From the NCBI GenBank assembly GCA_949317995.1, contig OX439046.1:41578002-41642001 (forward strand): a DNA stretch of 64,000 nucleotides, written 5' to 3'. Each line of letters starts with the position of its first letter. Within the stretch, counting starts at the first letter, position 1. The DNA comes from Acholoe squamosa. Taxonomy: Eukaryota; Annelida; Polychaeta; Phyllodocida; Polynoidae. This document shows, piece by piece, positions 21,011 to 32,995 of this stretch. The notes beneath the pieces are model-generated. The model ran no database searches. It had not been told where the DNA came from and worked only from the letters and a program-made list of their open reading frames with translations. The position numbers and the translations under genes are program-made.

Positions 21011-21725
21011 ATACAATTTTGGGATCTTTTCTCGAGACAAATTTTTCCGAGGGCCAGAAAAACAAAGTACTTTATGTACAATAGACTTGTTTGTCTCTGA
21101 GTTACTCTGTAATTTTGCTATATGGGTGTATTAATTGGCAATTTTGACAGTGGGCCGCTGCTTTAATTGACTTTTCCCTAGCATTTAAGGAGCATACCGC
21201 CGGTATTCTTCCTGAGTACATGTCCCTGAAAAAGATTATTTGGTCAGTATCTTAAGTAATTACTTTACATTTTAACATTTTTCTCACGAGTCATTTTGAA
21301 CTTTTTTTTTTTTTGCATAAGATTTTTTTTTATAATTTTCACACAATTCATTTTCAACAATGTCTTGGTTACCTAAAGTGTGTTGCTTTAAGTAAACCTT
21401 GGTATAGTATACAAGTGCTTATGTGATACAAAAACTGTCTTAGTTATCTACCTTGCATTCATGTATATTACTTTGGATTTGTACAATTTCTAAATTACTT
21501 AGTACAATTTGCGCGTGTATGCGCGCATTAATCATCAAGATTTTGTAAGAATACCATAGATTTTCATATTATACATCAACAAGTGGCTGTGTAATATTTT
21601 TTTTTCTACAATAATCTTTAATACTTAGATAATTTCATTGACAGTGGAGGTGTGTGTCATGTGTGAGATGTGTCTTCTCAGTATCTCCTTGTGGTGGACT
21701 GGGGGCAGTCTAGGCTGTGGGCAGT

Positions 21726-24355
21726 CTAGGCTGTTTCCACAGTCACCAGGGAGGGTTGGTGGTTTAGAAAATTTGCAATAGTCTGCATGTTTGACCTTGT
21801 GGTCTCCTCCTGGTGTTCATCAATAATTATATCTGTTGTATTTTCCAGTGCTGTCATGGTCACCGGGCTGGTGCCACAATCATTCTGGAGAAGCATGGAG
21901 TAGTACAGTCCTTAAGGGCTGGTATGGTGCTGAACCTAGTGCGACAAGGTAGGTGTATCACCTGAGGGAGGTGATAGGCAAATTCTCCTCTCTGTGTTGT
22001 TATAACTGCTGGTCCATTCCAGGTAAAGATAGCCTTAGGTAGTGGGAAGGTTTTAACCACTATATCCTTATAAGTTGGGGCAGCTGCTGATTTAATCTCA
22101 AATTCATGTGGTATTGGCCTCAAGGGTAGCGCGAAGTTTGAGTCTCCTCAATATATTTTAAAATATATTGTGGGATTTGTGCACTTGGCCATGTTTTTCT
22201 TACCACAGTGTCTGTGCAAATTTCTTAAGGTACTTCATTATTCTGTAGGCTGAGTAGATGGTCAGGGTGAATAATATAGCAATTATCAGGGTGTGGGTTT
22301 CCTAAATTGTGAGGAAAGGGGTGTGGGTTTCCTCTGTAGGGGTAAATTTGGTAGGATTCTTATCTGGGAGCAATTTGTGTAAGGGCAGCTCGGTGACTAC
22401 TCTGAATGCTCTGGCTGTAGGCAGGTAGGCTACAGTCCCTCCTAGTCTGTATAGTTTGAGGAGTATGTATACTATAAAAATATGGGCTGATATCCCTAAG
22501 ATGAGTCCTAGGCTTTGGAAAACTGGATGCTCTGTAACTCTACGTAGGTGTGATTCCACGTAACGTGTTTCCATTGCTTTATCAAGGTTGGAAGCATCAT
22601 TTAATACTGATTGGCAAAGGGCTCTAGATTTAGTTGAGTAATATCATCCATGATTGGATTTTCCTGTAGTTTGTCTAAGGTCCTAGAAAGGTTTACTACT
22701 GGGAAATTCGGAAGATTCTCTCTTTCATCTGGTTTGGTTTCAGAAATCTGGTTAAGTGCTGCCATGAATGGTAAATTAATTGTCTTAAGAATGTAATGAA
22801 ATCATAAGGTTGAGTTACAGGGCAACCTTGTGTTTGGAAGAGAAAATTCATCTACACTGATTGTGCACCCACAGGGTACACCTATGATTGAGTAGGACTG
22901 GGCTTTTAGAGTTTCAGACGTTTTACCATGGCAGTTGATAAAGTAATGGGGGTCATTAGCAGTGACCAGATACTCATCTTTAGAAATGGAAATAGCATGG
23001 GTGGTAGGTGCTTGCAGTGGTGAAACTGTAAACTTGCAATGTTCCTTAATCTGTTGAGCCTGGTTAGTAAAAATGGCTACAGGGCATGTAGGCCTATGCT
23101 TATAAATTCTACCATTTACATCTCTGCATACTTTTACTGTAGTACCTTCACATGCCTGCATATCAGCTGAGTCCAATTCGATGAATAATAATTCGTCGTA
23201 AGATACTGCTAGAAACTCAGTTGTAGTTTGCAATCTGGTGACTCCTCTGGTGGGGGTCTCCTGTGCGTCTATAGGCATGGGTGATGTAATCATTTGGTAT
23301 AGTTTGAAGGTAGAGGTAGTAGATTGAATTATAATGTCCAGATGAATATATATATGGTGAGCTGAGTAAGTGTATGAGGTCAGCTTCTGAGAATAATAGA
23401 AATCTAAGTCATTAATTGCAACTTGTGCTCCAGGGTGTGTAATCCTAAGTTTGTTGTTAATGTCAATTAAGTATCTAGCGTGGTCTGAGGGTGGTACTAT
23501 ATCAGGGCTTAGGATTCCTGATGATAGCATCCTCAGGGCTGCATTGGTTCTTTGCAGTGATTGAACTGTATTCATTCTTGCTGCTATGATGATTAATGCA
23601 TCGTTTAATACTTGCATTTTCTCCCTTTGAGTTTTCTCGTGCCTTGAATATGAGTCAAGAGACCTGGACATGTTAGAGGCCCATAGGTTGACGGTGTCAC
23701 CTATGGTGTTGATGGTACTGTCCAGAACCTTCTTATCTTTGATGTATGCTTTAACAAACTTATCTTGTCTGTCTGTGATCTTTTCAATGAGATTAGCTGC
23801 TTCCTGATCTTTTTTAGCAAATTTCCTTAATATGTCATCTATGTTCTTAAGCTGTCCCATAACTTGGTTTACATCTTCAACTGTGGCTAGACCTAGCACA
23901 CCGCGAAACAGGGGTGCTAGAAAACCCAGTATGGCCTCTCTTTTGGCCTTGTCCAATGTGTTTATGGGGTTAGATAAAAACAATTTGATGGAGGCTAAGG
24001 TTTCATTTATCTCCTTGTCTGCAATTTCCAGCAAGGTATCAAGGTCCTTGGCTTGTTGGATAATTTGACCAGAGGTGTGATCTTGTAGAGTAGGAGTGGT
24101 CAACTGGAGTATTATATCCCTTATGGATCCTCGGGTAACGGGTGCCCGAGGTATCTTATAGGGAATAGCTAGCAACAGTGTTGTGGTGGTATGTCCATTG
24201 ACCAAAGGTTGAGGGCTAGGTTTGAATACTACTCCTATGTTTTGTCTTACTACAGGGGTATAACCTGCAGCAAGTGGTTCTATAATATAAAATAACAGCA
24301 TAGTAAGCAGTATGGGTGGAACTCTCAGTCTCCCCATGGTGCTTGTGTAAAGCAA
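21726..24355 (-). pseudogene. env: F-type envelope gene of D1, broken
   Basis: Env would be a membrane glycoprotein that fuses membranes. The first open part (517 codons to 22802) has a hydrophobic signal peptide (residues about 11-30), a basic K-A-K-R at 136-139 directly followed by a hydrophobic stretch (about 141-158), heptad-type helices after it, and a cysteine-rich region. This layout matches the baculovirus F / insect errantivirus envelope group. A TGA at 22802 ends the frame. A frameshift near 22570-22620 follows. The rest has a transmembrane segment (LGLILGISAHIFIVYILL) at about 22500-22440 and a cytoplasmic-side region to 21726, with a further break near 22200. D1 is uninterrupted where D2 is frameshifted. 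Family assignment is from layout, not from a search. Confidence 0.65.
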
Positions 24356-24826
24356 TATTAAATTTGCTGTTTAAAGTCTTGTCAAATTTGTAGTATTTGG
24401 TGCTGGTCTAAGTGTATGGTGTAACACTTTAAATGAAGTGGTTCAAACTGTACCTTTGCAAGATTGAGCTGTCTTGGCAATATGTCCGGTGAGTCTATAG
24501 AGATTGACCAATTAATCATAAGCTCAGGTTGAAGGTGAAGTAGGTGTTTTCTTTATCCTAGTGCAATCTCTCCTAATGGAGAAGTGGGCTGGCTAGTTCC
24601 CAAGTGGGGTCCTGTAGACTTGTGTTCCAGACTGCAGCTAGATGAAGACTGCTGGTGGGCTATGGTCCACAGTGCTTCTTATGTAGCCTACCCTACCCAC
24701 ATCCATTGTGGGCCTGGTATTCTTTCTCTGGATTCAGTGCACCTGATCTCCAGTGTCTGCAACTGTGGGGTCTATTGTGTAGTCTGTGTTCTGGTAATTA
24801 GCTCCTCCTGTCATCCAGGACATATA

Positions 24827-24870
<44 letters not shown>

Positions 24871-24871
24871 T
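24356..24871 (-). other. D1 spacer between integrase and env, ending in (TA)n
   Basis: Noncoding leader matching D2 48886-49350. From 24822 it turns into a TA repeat, in which element E is inserted. Part of the D2 spacer (about 49350-49600) has no counterpart in D1, where the TA repeat lies instead. Confidence 0.6.
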
Positions 24872-25241
24872 TGTAATGAATGTAAACATGTCATTATTGA
24901 ACGGTTCGGCGGCCGCCACCGGATCAGAGCGGGAGTTGCACTGTCAGGCCACAAGGGGGCGCACTGGGGGTGACGTCACAAGCCTGTGACGTCACACGCC
25001 AGTGACATCGGTATAAAAGATGGTTTTTGGTGGCTGGAGGCCAGATGTGAGTAGAGCCTCGGTGGTGACTGACGTGCGATTCGAGCTCTGGTGTCCGGTG
25101 GCAGGCGGCGAATGACAGTTAAAGGGGTGGTCATCTCTGAATTGATGCGGACGGTGTTACACATTAAGGCAAATAAGAAATAAAGCCAGTCTTTAATTAC
25201 ACACTTTATTTGGGCATCAAGCGTCATTCTTGTTTATTACA
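24872..25241 (+). repeat. 5' LTR of element E
   Basis: 370 bp from TGTAATGAATG to TTTATTACA. The copy at 32996-33378 differs by six substitutions and one 13-base insertion, counted by eye. A TATA box (TATAAAA, 25012-25018) and AATAAA (25179-25184) are present. The low divergence makes E one of the youngest insertions here. Confidence 0.9.
24949..25018 (+). promoter_or_regulatory. Element E promoter: CTCF-like site, two CREs, TATA
   Basis: CCACAAGGGGGCGC (24949-24962) is close to the animal CTCF consensus core. Two perfect CRE palindromes TGACGTCA follow at 24971-24978 and 24987-24994, then TATAAAA at 25012. All four are kept in the other LTR (33073-33086, 33095-33102, 33111-33118, 33136-33142). 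Binding is inferred from motif identity only. Confidence 0.55.
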
Positions 25242-25259
25242 TTGGTGACAGCGGTGTTG
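25242..25259 (+). other. Primer binding site of element E
   Basis: TTGGTGACAGCGGTG lies immediately after the LTR. The TGG start fits a tRNA CCA end. It differs from the A/B site (TGGTGCC), indicating a different lineage. Confidence 0.6.
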
Positions 25260-25289
25260 TTTTCTTTACGAACCCGCGACATAACAAGA

Positions 25290-26809
25290 ATGTCTACAAG
25301 TAGCCCAAAGGAGGTAGTGGATGAGAGGAGGGAGTTGGAAGAAATGTTAGGAGAAGGAAGGAGAGGTACTTTGGTAGAAGTGGTAGACGAGGAAGTCAGT
25401 ATTAGGATAAACAGGCCTCCGGGGGCGGTCCCCACCGAAACCACCGGAACCACCGAAGCAGACGACAAGTGGTGGCCACCAAGACTATCTGTAGGGAGGG
25501 AGATATTGTTGGAAGATGGTGTGGGCACTAGAGAAAGGGACTACAGAGAATCTCCCCACGCTTTAAACGCATTTAGAGATGAGGCGGGGGAAATTATGAT
25601 TAACCCATCCGGTGGGGCCTTCGGTGGTCCGTCCGGTGGTACGTCCGGTGGGCCGGGCGGTGGCCCTTCCTGTAGCCAGGCCGGTGGAAGGCAGAGAGAA
25701 GCTAGAGGCCCTACCTATGCGAGGGGCACCTACCTTGATAATACGAAGAGAGGGTCAACCCCCCAGCCGATGATTCCCGACAGCCTAGACCTCATCACGT
25801 AAAGGGGAAACCAATGGAGGGAGAAGTAGGGGACACCAGGCCTGTGACCAGTAACAGGGAGAGGAGCCTTAGTACTAATCGGATGGATAGCACCCCTCGA
25901 GGTGGTCGGGGGGGAAACAGTTAGCAGGAATAGTGACGGGAGGCCGTATTCGCAGTCGAGTAGCATGCTGCTATACGAAACAACAAGGCCCGCACCTGAC
26001 TCCTGGCCACAAGACCCGCAAATTACACTGGGCCCAGGGGTTGATTGCCGCACAAGGAAACCCATTGTGATGCCGGGCAAATACGATGGTTCCGGCGACT
26101 TGGAAGAGTTTCTTTCGCATTTCGACCTTTGTGTGATGGCCAACAGGTGGTCCTCGGTAGAGGCGGGTACCTTCTTGGGTATCAGCCTTGCAGGGGTAGC
26201 ACGGCGCTTGCTAGCGTCAGCACAGCCGGCAGCACCGGGCGGCTACGAGAAACTACGAGAGGCCCTCATTAACAGATTCCAGCTGTCATGGTGGACGGGA
26301 TGGCGAAGGATCGCTTTGTCGAGTGTCTCAATGACACGGAACTCCGCCAATGGATATATCAGGGTGAAACCCCAACTCTCCTCAAAGCCGTGGAGACAGG
26401 AGTGCGAGCCGAGGCTTACCTGAAGGCCGAACGCGCAAAAGTGTCCAAGATAAGATCGTCCAACAAAACTATGGCGGAAGAAATGTCAGAACTCAAGGAG
26501 GTTATTTCCGACATGCGGTTAAGGTTGAGCGCGCAGGCCGCTGTCGATCCGGCCACTCCCAGAGGCGGTAAGGGGCGCCAATGCTTCGAGTGCGGCTCCA
26601 CGGACCATTTCAAGAAAGGTTGCCCTACTTGGAGTCGAGGCTGCCAAGCAGAGAGAAGCCCAGATGAAACCCTCGGAAAACTAGACGGGGTTTCTCCTTC
26701 CAGCCGAGGAGAAACCCGGGCAGCAGAAGCGAATAGAGAATGGCTGGGCAAAAGAGAGAGGGAAGGTAACGGCTTGGAGGTGGAGGGCGTCTTATGGGGA
26801 GGACAGTGA
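25290..26809 (+). pseudogene. gag: Gag of element E, frameshifted
   Basis: I start it at ATG 25290 (MSTSSPKEVVDERRELEE); an upstream open frame into the LTR is not expected to be used. Parts in order are an acidic N-terminus, a glycine/serine-rich stretch (GGPSGGTSGGPGGG), a Ty3-type capsid (KPIVMPGKYDGSGDLEEFLSHFDLCVMANRW, to about 26290), a helical segment and a zinc knuckle CFECGSTDHFKKGC (26583-26624). Stops or frameshifts occur at 25802, near 25910 in a G-run, and near 26285. Gag would package the element RNA. Confidence 0.8.
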
Positions 26810-27060
26810 ACCTTGTGGTGGACACGGGAGCGACCAGTAACCTGCTGTCCACGGCGTAGTGGAGAGAAGCTGGTTCGCCTGGAGAACTTCAACCTATAAG
26901 CAGCACCTTCTATACGGCCGACGGGAAACCCCTTGACGTGGTGGGAAAGATTACCACTGTGCTGCAGTGTGGAGCTAGGAAAAGACTTGCATCCTTCGTA
27001 GTGGCAGACATTTCCACTCCCGGGCTGTGAGGTGCAGAGTTTCTACGGCAGACAAGGGCT
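26800..27060 (+). pseudogene. Protease of element E, with stops
   Basis: LVVDTGATSNLLS (near 26815) is a retropepsin-type active site right after the gag end. A stop follows at STA-TAG (near 26860), and another TGA lies near 27029 before GAEFLRQ. Downstream FYTADGKPLDVVGK fits the flap region. Nonfunctional as it stands. Confidence 0.7.
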
Positions 27061-30000
27061 ATGGTCGATCTGGCAAGGGAATTACTCGTGTGGCCGGTGA
27101 CTCGGTGGCCGGTGGAAGAGTCAGTCGGTGTGTGCAGGCTGGTGAGCAAAGCCACTGAGGTGGTAGAGGGCCGGACAGAAAGGGTGATCATAGCCTCGCT
27201 ACCGTGCCACACTATCACGGCTAACATGGTAGTCGAAGGGATAAGTGAGGTGGAGAACGCACGCGGCATCCGCATAGGCCGTACATTAGTGGTGCCTATT
27301 AACGGAGAGGTCCCACTCCTGGTGTGCAACCCAGGTCTGGATGCGGTCAAGATCTATGAAGACATGCACGTAGCAACCGCTGAGGTATTAGGGGAGGAAC
27401 TAGGGTCGTGCCGCATGGTACGAGAAGAAACTTTTTCCGCGGAGTGTGCCCCTGGAACGGCGACTAATCTCATCCTTTCGTTATTAGGTGGGACAGAGGT
27501 AGGGAGTGACCCCGAGTGGGTGGCCCTGATAGAGAGGAACAGACACGTATTCCAGGATGGGGACGGGGATCTTGGTCGTACAGACCTAGTAACGCATGCC
27601 ATCGACACGGGCAACGCATTACCTATTAAAATGGCTCCCCGAAGGTTAGCCCCTCATCGTCGGGCCGTGGTGGATCAGGAGGTAGAAGAGATGCTGAGGA
27701 AGGGAGTCATAGAACCGGCAAGCGGACCCTGGGCCAGTCTGGTGGTCCTAGTTGAAAAAAAAAGGACGGTCGGGTGCGCTTTTGTGTCGACTACCGTAAG
27801 TTGAACGCTGTCACCGTCAAGGACGCGTATCCGTTACCTCGCATCGACGACTCCCTTGACTCCATGGCCGGGGCCTGCTGGTTCAGCACGCTGGACTTGG
27901 CCTCGGGGTATTGGCAAGTAGCTATGGACGAGTCGGCGAAACCAAAGACCGCGTTCGTCACGCATCGCGGTCTGTTTCAGTTTCGCGTCATGCCCTTCGG
28001 ACTGTGCAATGCCCCGGGCACGTTCGAACGGCTAATGGAGATTATCATGCGAGGCCTCCAATGGACCACTTGCCTGGTCTATTTGGATGACATTATAGTT
28101 TTCTCGGAGACGCTGGAAGAACATGCCAAGCGGCTGGAGACAGTCTTGAAGAGGTTGGGAGATGCTGGGCTGAAAATTAAAGCATCCAAATGTCAGCTGG
28201 TTCACCAGCAAGTTAACTTCCTAGGTCACCGAATAGACAGACAAGGAATATGGACGGATCCCGATAAGATAGAAGCGGTGAAGGGATGGCCAACTCCGAC
28301 CACGGTCACGGAAGTGCGGTCCTTCTTGGGCTTATGCGGATATTACCGTAGCTTCGTTCCAGGATTCGCAGCAATCGCACGTCCCCTGTCGGAGCTGACC
28401 GAGAAGAATAGAAGATTCACTTGGAATAGGGCCTGCGCGGAGGCGTTCACGATTCTTAAGGAGAAGCTGGTAGGAGCGCCCGTCCTCGCTTACCCCCTGC
28501 GAGAGGGCAGGCTCCTGGTGGACACCGATGCTAGCGATTTCGGGCTGGGTGCAGTGCTGTCCCAGTTGCAGGAAGGGAGAGAGCGACCGCTAGCCTACGC
28601 TAGTCGAACCCTGAGTAGATGCGAGCGTAATTATTGCGTAACCAGAAGAGAGCTGTTGGCCGTGGTGTTTGCGGTCAAGAAATTTCACCACTACCTCGTG
28701 GGTCGCCCCGTCAGGATCCGCACGGACCACGCCGCTCTGAAGTGGTTGGCTAGTTTCAGGGAGCCGGAGGGTCAGGTGGCCGGATGGCTGCAACTGCTAG
28801 AGACCTTCGACCATGTAATCGAGCACCGACCTGGCCGCTTCCATGGGAATGCAGACGGGTTGTCAAGTCGACCATGCTCCCAGTGCGGCATGGATCCCCC
28901 GGGCGGCTCTCCTTTGTTTGATGACCAGGCGGAATGCCGGGCGGTAACCAGGAGTCAGACGCGGGGAGAGGAAGGTGTGATGGGGGAGGGGACGCCGGAG
29001 GCCACCATGGAGGAAGAGGAAGATAGGGGATGCCCTTCGCCAGTGGAGGATCGCTGGAGGAGAGCCCAGCAAGAAGATCCCGCCCTGAGTAAGATATATC
29101 GTTGGGTAGAGGGAGGCAAAACCCCTACAGGGATAGAGCTGGCGGGAGAGCCGTATGTGGTCCGGTCCCTGGCGGAACAGTTGCCACGGTTGCGTGTATC
29201 CTCAGGGATCCTCACCAGACTGTGGTGGGAACCAGGCGGCAGGTCATTCGAACAAGTGGTGGTCCCGGATAACATGGTGGACGGGGTGTTAGCGGAGATA
29301 CATGGGTCGCTGCTCTCCTGTCACTTTGGGAGAGCTAAGAGCATGCGCCGAGTGCAACAAACCTACTATTGGCCAAATTACAGGCGGGACGTGGTGAGGT
29401 GGTTGGCCACGTGTCCTCAGTGCCTGAGTAGGAAATCGGCTCCGCACCCGGCCCGCTCTGCTATGAAGAATCTTCCCGTGTCTCTCCCGTTGGAGCGTAT
29501 GGCTATGGACATCTTGGGCCCATTGCCGAGGACGGAACGCGGCAGTCACTATATCCTAATTGTCATGGACTATTTCACCCGCTGGGCTGAGGCGATCTGC
29601 CTGCCGGACCAGGAGGCGGGTACCGTGGCGTGAGCTTACATGACGGAGGTAGTGTGCCGGTTAGGACCCCCGGGGGCCATTCATACTGATCAGGGCCGGA
29701 ACTTCCAGGCCATGATGTTCCAGGAGGTGCATAGGCTACTCGGCGTAGTTCAAACCCGCACCTGCCCTTACAACCAGAAGTCGGACGGGCTTGTGGAGCG
29801 GTGTAACCGTACGGTAGAAGCTATGCTGAGCATGACTGTCGATTATCATCACGGAGATTGGGACTTACAATTACCTTTCGTAATGGCAGCGTACCGGTCT
29901 TCTGCACAAGCATCAACCAATCAGACGCCGAATTTTTTGATGATGGGGCGGGAGACGTTACTGCCGGGGAACCTCATGTATCCGGATCCTGACCAGAAAG

Positions 30001-30527
30001 TGGCGTCATCTGCTGACTACCTGACGTTTGCAGCCGAGATGCAATTTCGGATGGCGCGGGACCACGCCTATGCGTTGGAGCACATGGGGGAGGCTGTTCG
30101 TCGGCAAGAGAGAAATTATTTAATGCGGGTGAGAGGGGAAGAATTAGCCGTGGGTGACACTGTATACTATATGGTACCCAAGAAAGAAATGGGCAAAAGT
30201 CCTAAATTTATGCGTCCGTGGTCTGGCCCATGGACAATCATCCGTGCCCTAGGGGGCCCTGTATGGGAGATCCGGATGGGCAAGAAAACCCACTACGATC
30301 TTCTGAAAAAAACACAATATCAGCAAGCAGAAGCGGGAGAGGTGGTTCGAGTGGTGAGGCCTCCGACGCCAAGGTGGTCACCGGTGGCGCCCCCCAGGGC
30401 CACCGCGGTGGACCCACCACCGGAGCGCCATCTGTCGTCTTCGGCGGACTTCCCGCCACATCCAGGTCTTGCGACGGTTGCCAAGGAAAACGGCTGCAGT
30501 CATCCTTTCTGCACTGGAACCTGTTGA
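27061..30527 (+). pseudogene. pol: Pol of element E: RT, RNase H, integrase, nearly intact
   Basis: 27061-27804 is the protease-RT linker and RT start (VIEPASGPWASLVVLVEKK). An extra A in an A-run near 27757 shifts the frame, and the RT continues at 27774: [57 protein letters not shown]. RNase H has LLVDTDASDFGLGAVLSQ, RRELLAVVFA, IRTDHAALKWL and HGNADGLSSR. Integrase has the HHCC domain (HGSLLSCHFGRA ... CPQC) and catalytic D in MDILGP, D in HTDQGRNF, and E in GLVERCNR. A single TGA at 29631 lies within the core. The C-terminus has GDTVYYMVP and WSGPWTII, a GPY/F-like motif without a chromodomain. The enzyme set would make and integrate cDNA. Confidence 0.88.
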
Positions 30528-30795
30528 AAAGAAAGGAAAATAACAGTGAGACAATTTATCAGCCTGAAGAAAGGAGAGAGGGGACTCACCTGTCGGTGGG
30601 AGGCGTCCGCCGGGCAACTGCACACCGGCCACCGGCCGGCCACGGGAAAACCTGTGAGAGAGAGGGAAAGAAAGGTTGTCTTGAGAAAAAAATCGGCTTA
30701 GCAAAGAGAAGAGCGCGGAGGCCACCTGGTGCCAAGCACAGGAGGCTCACCATGACCTAGTTAGTGCCACCGACCGGGAAGCCAGATCACTAGGC

Positions 30796-32793
30796 TTGTT
30801 GTGGTCCACCCGAGAGGAGACAATGAAGAAGTCACCGGTAGCACTGCCCTGCGAGGTGTGTGGGAGGGAATTCTGGCGAAAGGACACCAGGGCCAGACAT
30901 GTACGGGAGCAACATGCGGGAGAGGGGCCGGGGTGGATTTGCCCGGAGTTGGCCTGTACGTTTCAGGCAAAGAAGGGCCGGTGGGACGATCTCCAGGGCC
31001 ACATGGCCACCCAGCATCTGGGCCACGCCTGGCTTCACCTGAAAGCGGCGGAGAGGCCACCGACTGTTACCATACAGTATAAGTCGGTGGGGACCACTCC
31101 CACCGAGTCACCGGCCACCGAGTCACCGGCCACCGAGTCACCGGCCACCGGAGGAGCAGCCACCGCGGGAGGCTTGGCACGAGGGAGGGAGACTGGCCCG
31201 CACACGGGAAGCATGGGAGGCCATCGGAAAGGAGAGGAGAGTGAGGGTTCCTCGGAGGACCCCGACTCCCCCAGCCGTCCTACCCGGCGCAGCTCCCGGA
31301 AGGCCGCTCATGTGGCCTCGGAAAGGATGGTGGCTGGCGCGCAGGAGGAGGGAGAGGAGGCGTCACAGGAGCTAGTTCCGCCCGAGGTGAGCCAGGGTCT
31401 GCTGCAGCGCACCAGTCGGATGGCCGACGAGATGGCAGCAGTGGTACGCCTCCAGTACCAGAAGCAGCTCATAGCTCGGGCCATCAAGGAGAAGAGGTGG
31501 GTGGCAGCCACGGGGGAGGAAGTGGCCATTCAAGGGTCCCCCCTGTTTGGGGATGGGGTGTCGCAGGGGGAAGGAGGCAAGGAGGAGGAAGGCCTTCCCG
31601 AGTCGGTGGAGCAACCCACAGGAGAGACCCCGACAAAGACCCTGCCGACGGAGCAGGTCCGGATGATCCTGTGCTCGTCCCCTCCATCCATTCCGCCTCA
31701 TGTGTCCGACAACAATACTCCCACTACGGGCAAGTCGTTGGAGGGCCTCATCGCCTCGCGTGTGGAGGAGGACCAGCTAGAGGAGGAGGTCTTGGACTGG
31801 GAGGAGGAGGAGGAGGAGGAGAAGGGGGAAGACCCGGTGACCTATCAGTCGATCACCTTCTCGACGGAGTCCGAAGAGGGAGGGGAGAGCCCTTCACAGC
31901 TGGTCAAGGACTGCCGGGTGGTCCTGAGGCGGGACGAGGCAGAGTGACACCTGGCCGAGACGGAAGTGCAGGAGACGAGGACGGTGTCGATGGGAGGTCC
32001 GTTGGGAACACCCTCCGCCGTCGAGCCTACCGAAGCACAGTACACTGAGCCCCGGGAGCCCCCTACGGCAGAAGCGACCCCACCCGGTGAGATCGAAGGG
32101 AAAGGGAAAGCTGGTGCCCGAGGCGGTAAGGCCAAGAACCGCAAGGAGAAAAGTGGACGGAATGAGGCGAGCGATAGCGAGACAGCAGAGAAGGCTGAGC
32201 GTGGGAAGAAGAAAGAAAGAGAGAGAAAAAGCAAAGATGACCGAGAGAGGGAGAGAAAAGACAAAGAGAAGAGGGATCGTGAAAAGAAGGACAAGGAGGA
32301 AAGAGACAAGAAGGAACGGGAGAGAAAGGATAAAGAGGATAGGGACCGGAAAGAGAAGGAGAAGAAAGATCGAGAGAGGAAGGAGGAGAGAGATAAGGGG
32401 GACAAGGAGAAGAGAGAGAAAGAGGATAAAGAAAAGAAGGACAAAGAAAAGAGAGATAAAGAGGAGAAAGATAAGAAGGAGCGCGAGAAGCGAGACAAAG
32501 AAGAGACGGAGCGGAAGGAGAGAGAGAAGAAGGAAAGGGAAGATAAGGAGAGAAAGGAGGACAGAGAAAAGAGAGACTGCGAGAGGAAAGAGAGGGAGGA
32601 CAGAGATAAAGAGGAGAAAGATAGGAAGGAGCGCGAGAAGCGAGGCAAGGAAGGGAAGAGAGCCGTCGGAACACCCAGGACGACTGGGGAGGGGACCTCC
32701 ACCGTTTTACAGAGCCCATCTAGACCTGTCCATAATGTTGTCTGCAGTATCATGTATATAAGTGTAAATTTACCTAAGCACGTTATAAAATAA
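30796..32793 (+). pseudogene. Third ORF of element E: two C2H2 zinc fingers plus charged helix
   Basis: The open frame lies 270 bp after pol, on the same strand. The likely start is ATG 30823 (MKKSPVALPCEVC). Two fingers follow: C-x2-C-x12-H-x4-H (CEVCGREFWRKDTRARHV) and C-x4-C-x14-H-x4-H (CPELACTF ... HMATQH). Then come a T-E-S-P-A repeat (TESPATESPATESPA), an R/S-rich basic patch (RPTRRSSRKAAH), an acidic stretch ending in EEEEEEEKGED, and an in-frame TGA at 31945. The second half is a run of about 180 residues of K, E, R and D (32190-32660), expected to form a long single helix. Base use is unlike pol, being purine-only over long stretches. Nuclear or chromatin binding is inferred; no family is recognised. 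The minus strand open frame over the helix is its shadow. Confidence 0.7.
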
Positions 32794-32981
32794 GACCGTA
32801 AAAGTAGACAAGGGGCCACTGTAGGCTTTTCCTTTATCTTCTTAATAGAAATTCAGTTAGGGATATCTGGATGCTAGTATCTCTCTTATCGAAGGCCCAT
32901 TGTTGGTTAGCCTTGGTATAAATAGTTAAAAAGGGAAAATGACCTTAGGACTATTAAAATTTTGATAATTACAGTATAAAG

Positions 32982-32995
32982 TAAGAAGGGAGGGA
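32982..32995 (+). other. Polypurine tract of element E
   Basis: AAGAAGGGAGGGA lies just before the 3' LTR start TGTAATGAATG, as expected for the plus-strand primer. Confidence 0.75.

Noticed and set aside
20568..21065. Cysteine-rich repeat peptides (LYVCTLN type)
   Set aside because: Come from the degenerate AT-rich tandem array after env; frames are broken and differ in D2.
25230..25289. Start of element E Gag inside the LTR
   Set aside because: That start would use TTG and read through the primer site; ATG 25290 is the natural start.
31845..32819. Long minus-strand open frame rich in S, F and L
   Set aside because: It is the antisense of the K/E/R/D-rich helix of the element E third ORF; the composition follows from the purine tract.
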